Origin: CAWJFP01 sp963842155 | Lineage (GTDB): Bacteria > Pseudomonadota > Alphaproteobacteria > JACZXZ01 | Reading direction: 5' to 3' | DNA: 64,000 nucleotides | Assembly: GCA_963842155.1 (NCBI GenBank) | Contig: CAWJFP010000011.1 | Coordinates: 1-64,000, forward strand | Part shown: positions 62,335 to 64,000 of the stretch, piece after piece | How the letters are laid out: each line of letters begins with the position of its first letter | How positions within the stretch are numbered: position 1 is the stretch's first letter | Made by a program: the position numbers and the translations under genes | The notes under the pieces: generated by a model | Seen by the model: only the letters and a program-made list of their open reading frames with translations | Database searches by the model: none | What the model was told of the DNA's origin: nothing

Positions 62335-63919
62335 TCAATGCCGGAAATGGCGCATGCCGGTGAAGACCATGGCGATGCCGGCCGCGTCGGCGGCGGCGAT
62401 CACCTCCGCGTCGCGCAGCGAGCCGCCCGGCTGGATCACCGCGGTGGCGCCGGCGGCGATCGCCGCCTGGAGCCCGTCGGCAAAGGGGAAGAAGGCGTCT
62501 GAGGCGACCACCGAGCCTCGCGTGCGCGGCGCGCTCTCGCCCGCCTCGCGCGCCGCCTCCTCGGCCTTCCAGGCGGCGATGCGCGAGGAATTCGACGCGG
62601 CTCATCTGGCCCGCGCCGATGCCGACGGTGGCGCCGTCCTTGACATAGACGATGGCGTTCGACTTCACGTGCTTCGCCACGCGGAAGGCGAAGAGAAGAT
62701 CGGCGAGCTCGGCCTCGCTCGGCCGCCGCCGCGTGACGCATTTGAGATCCTCCTTCGTCACCCGCCCATTGTCGCGGCTTTGCACGAGATAGCCGCCGGA
62801 GAGCGAGCGCAGCACCATGCCCGGCGCCGCCGGGTCGGGCAGCGCGTGGGTGAGCAGCAAGCGGAGATTCTTCCTCGCCGCCAGCAGCTTGCGCGCGGCC
62901 GCGTCGGCCTCGGGCGCCATGACGACCTCGACGAAGAGCTTGGCGATCTCGGCCGCCGTCGGCGCCTCGAGCGTGCGGTTGAGTGCCACGATACCGCCAT
63001 AGGCGCTCACCGGATCGCAGGCCAGCGCCTTCCTGTAGGCATCGAGCTGGCTCGCGGCCCTCGCCGCGCCGCAAGGATTGGCATGCTTGATGATGGCGAC
63101 GGCACTCCCCTCGAGCTCGGCCACCAGCTCGAACGCCGCGTCGGCATCGTTCAGATTGTTGTAGCTCAGCTCCTTGCCTTGGATCTGCTCCGCCGTGGCG
63201 ATGCCCGGCCGGCGCTCGCCCGAGAGATAGAATGCGGCCGCCTGATGCGGGTTCTCGCCGTAACGCAAAAGCTGCTTCCGCTCGCCCGCGATCAGCAGCC
63301 GCTCGGGGAAGCTCTCGCCGAGCGCGGCGGCGAACCAGCGGCTGATCGCGGCGTCGTAGCTGCCCGTGCGGGCATAGGCCTTGGCGGCAAGGCGGCGCCT
63401 GAGCGCGAGGGTGGTGGCGCCGTTGCCTGCGCGCATCTCCTCGATCACGGCCGCGTAGTCGGCCGGATCGGTGAGGACGGTGACGAAGTCATGGTTCTTG
63501 GCCGCGGCGCGGATCAAGGCCGGCCCGCCTATGTCGATATTCTCGACGCATTCCGCGAAAGCGGCACCGCGCGCCGCCGTCTCCTCGAAGGGATAGAGGT
63601 TGACCGCGAGGAGATCGATCGGCTCGATCCCCTGCGCCGCCATCTGCGCGCGATGGGCGGCGCTGTCGCGCCGCGCGAGGAGGCCGCCATGGAGCTTGGG
63701 ATGGAGCGTCTTGACCCGCCCATCCATGATCTCGGGAAAGCCGGTATGCTCGGCCACCTCCTTGACCGCGATGCCTGCCTCGCGCAGCGCGCCGGCCGAG
63801 CCGCCCGTCGAGAGCAGCTCGACGCCGCGCGCGGCGAGGAAGCCCGCGAACTCGACCAGGCCGGACTTGTCGGAGACCGAGAGCAGCGCCCGCCTGACGG
63901 TGACGGCGTCCCCGCTCAT
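62335..63919 (-). CDS. purH: bifunctional AICAR transformylase/IMP cyclohydrolase, frameshifted in this sequence
   Basis: Catalyses the last two steps of IMP synthesis. The N-terminal cyclohydrolase domain (RALLSVSDKSGLVEFAGFLA, GGLLARRDSAAHRAQM) and most of the transformylase domain (QGKELSYNNLNDADAAFELV, IKHANPCGAA) are intact. After MSRVE near 62599 the frame breaks. The next frame continues SSRIAAWKAEEAA and ends GMRHFRH at TGA 62335. The 1585-nt span has one extra base; shortening TT in GAATTCC restores 527 aa, the normal length. As an essential gene for purine synthesis it is probably intact in the cell. Confidence 0.92.
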
Positions 63920-63947
63920 CGCGAGGCTCCTCTCATCGCGTGCCCGG

Positions 63948-64000
63948 TCATCGCGCAGCCATGACGCGGCCGAGATCGCCGTCGCGGCGATATTCCGGCA
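63948..64000 (-). CDS. C-terminal end of an unidentified protein, truncated by the window
   Basis: On the minus strand an open frame enters from the window edge and ends PEYRRDGDLGRVMAAR then TGA, 28 bp before purH. It is too short to identify. A heparinase-like or rRNA methyltransferase gene often precedes purH in this group, but nothing here decides. Confidence 0.35.
   Translation of the reverse strand, partial: PEYRRDGDLGRVMAAR

Overview
The window is high-GC DNA from an alphaproteobacterium, probably of the Hyphomicrobiales/Rhodospirillales type. The evidence is a CcrM-type GANTC adenine methylase with GANTC sites in its own promoter, a MucR/Ros regulator, a GGAAC-N16-CGTT general-stress (EcfG-type) promoter, and the gene order fur-olsB-plsC-miaB-phoH-ybeY-corC-lnt-xre-metK-trmB. 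I ran no searches; family names come from motifs read in the translations.

Layout. 1-2.9 kb: partial methyltransferase, rnhB, ccrM and a HIT protein. 3.1-5.2 kb: an envelope-stress cassette of Spy-like protein, ECF sigma factor, putative anti-sigma factor and metal-sensor-like protein. 5.1-10.2 kb: argE, a secreted peptidoglycan-binding protein, and thiOSGE behind a TPP riboswitch. 10.4-29 kb: an accessory stress region. It holds a three-gene glutamate acid-resistance unit (Tat-type glutaminase, glutamate decarboxylase, glutamate/GABA antiporter), a giant CheB-CheR-PAS-kinase-receiver-receiver/FixJ-HTH protein, a slipin, a HiPIP, another ECF sigma factor, response regulators and small secreted proteins. 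Six copies of a FixJ-box-like 16-mer (RTRAGTAGWTTCCGAG-like) lie in this region, each oriented toward a nearby start codon. Two FNR/FixK boxes lie upstream of the glutaminase. A Spy-like/small secreted gene pair occurs twice in opposite orientation, at 12.6-13.5 kb and 28.0-29.0 kb.

29.1-37.3 kb: lower meta-cleavage genes (acetaldehyde dehydrogenase, 4-hydroxy-2-oxovalerate aldolase), a PaaK-like ligase, a MetE-like protein, an RlmM-like methyltransferase, an AAA ATPase and PPK2. 37.3-45.0 kb: a small genomic island bounded by a 48-bp direct repeat of the tRNA-Gly(CCC) 3' end. It carries a sulfide:quinone-oxidoreductase-like enzyme, thioredoxin, DUF2892 and AhpD-like proteins, plus a BigR/SqrR-type ArsR repressor with an RND efflux pair; no integrase is visible. 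45.1-64 kb: core genes, namely trmB, metK, lnt, corC, ybeY, phoH, miaB, plsC, olsB, fur, mucR, rimI, tsaB, nfuA, an adenylate cyclase, a universal stress protein, a TauE-type permease and purH.

Quality warning. Eight otherwise well-conserved genes (sigma, anti-sigma, gadC, the giant kinase, acetaldehyde dehydrogenase, the MetE-like gene, the rlmM-like gene and purH) are each split by exactly one extra base. Every break can be repaired by shortening a run of two or three identical bases. This looks like homopolymer over-calling, so I annotate these as genes and flag the break.
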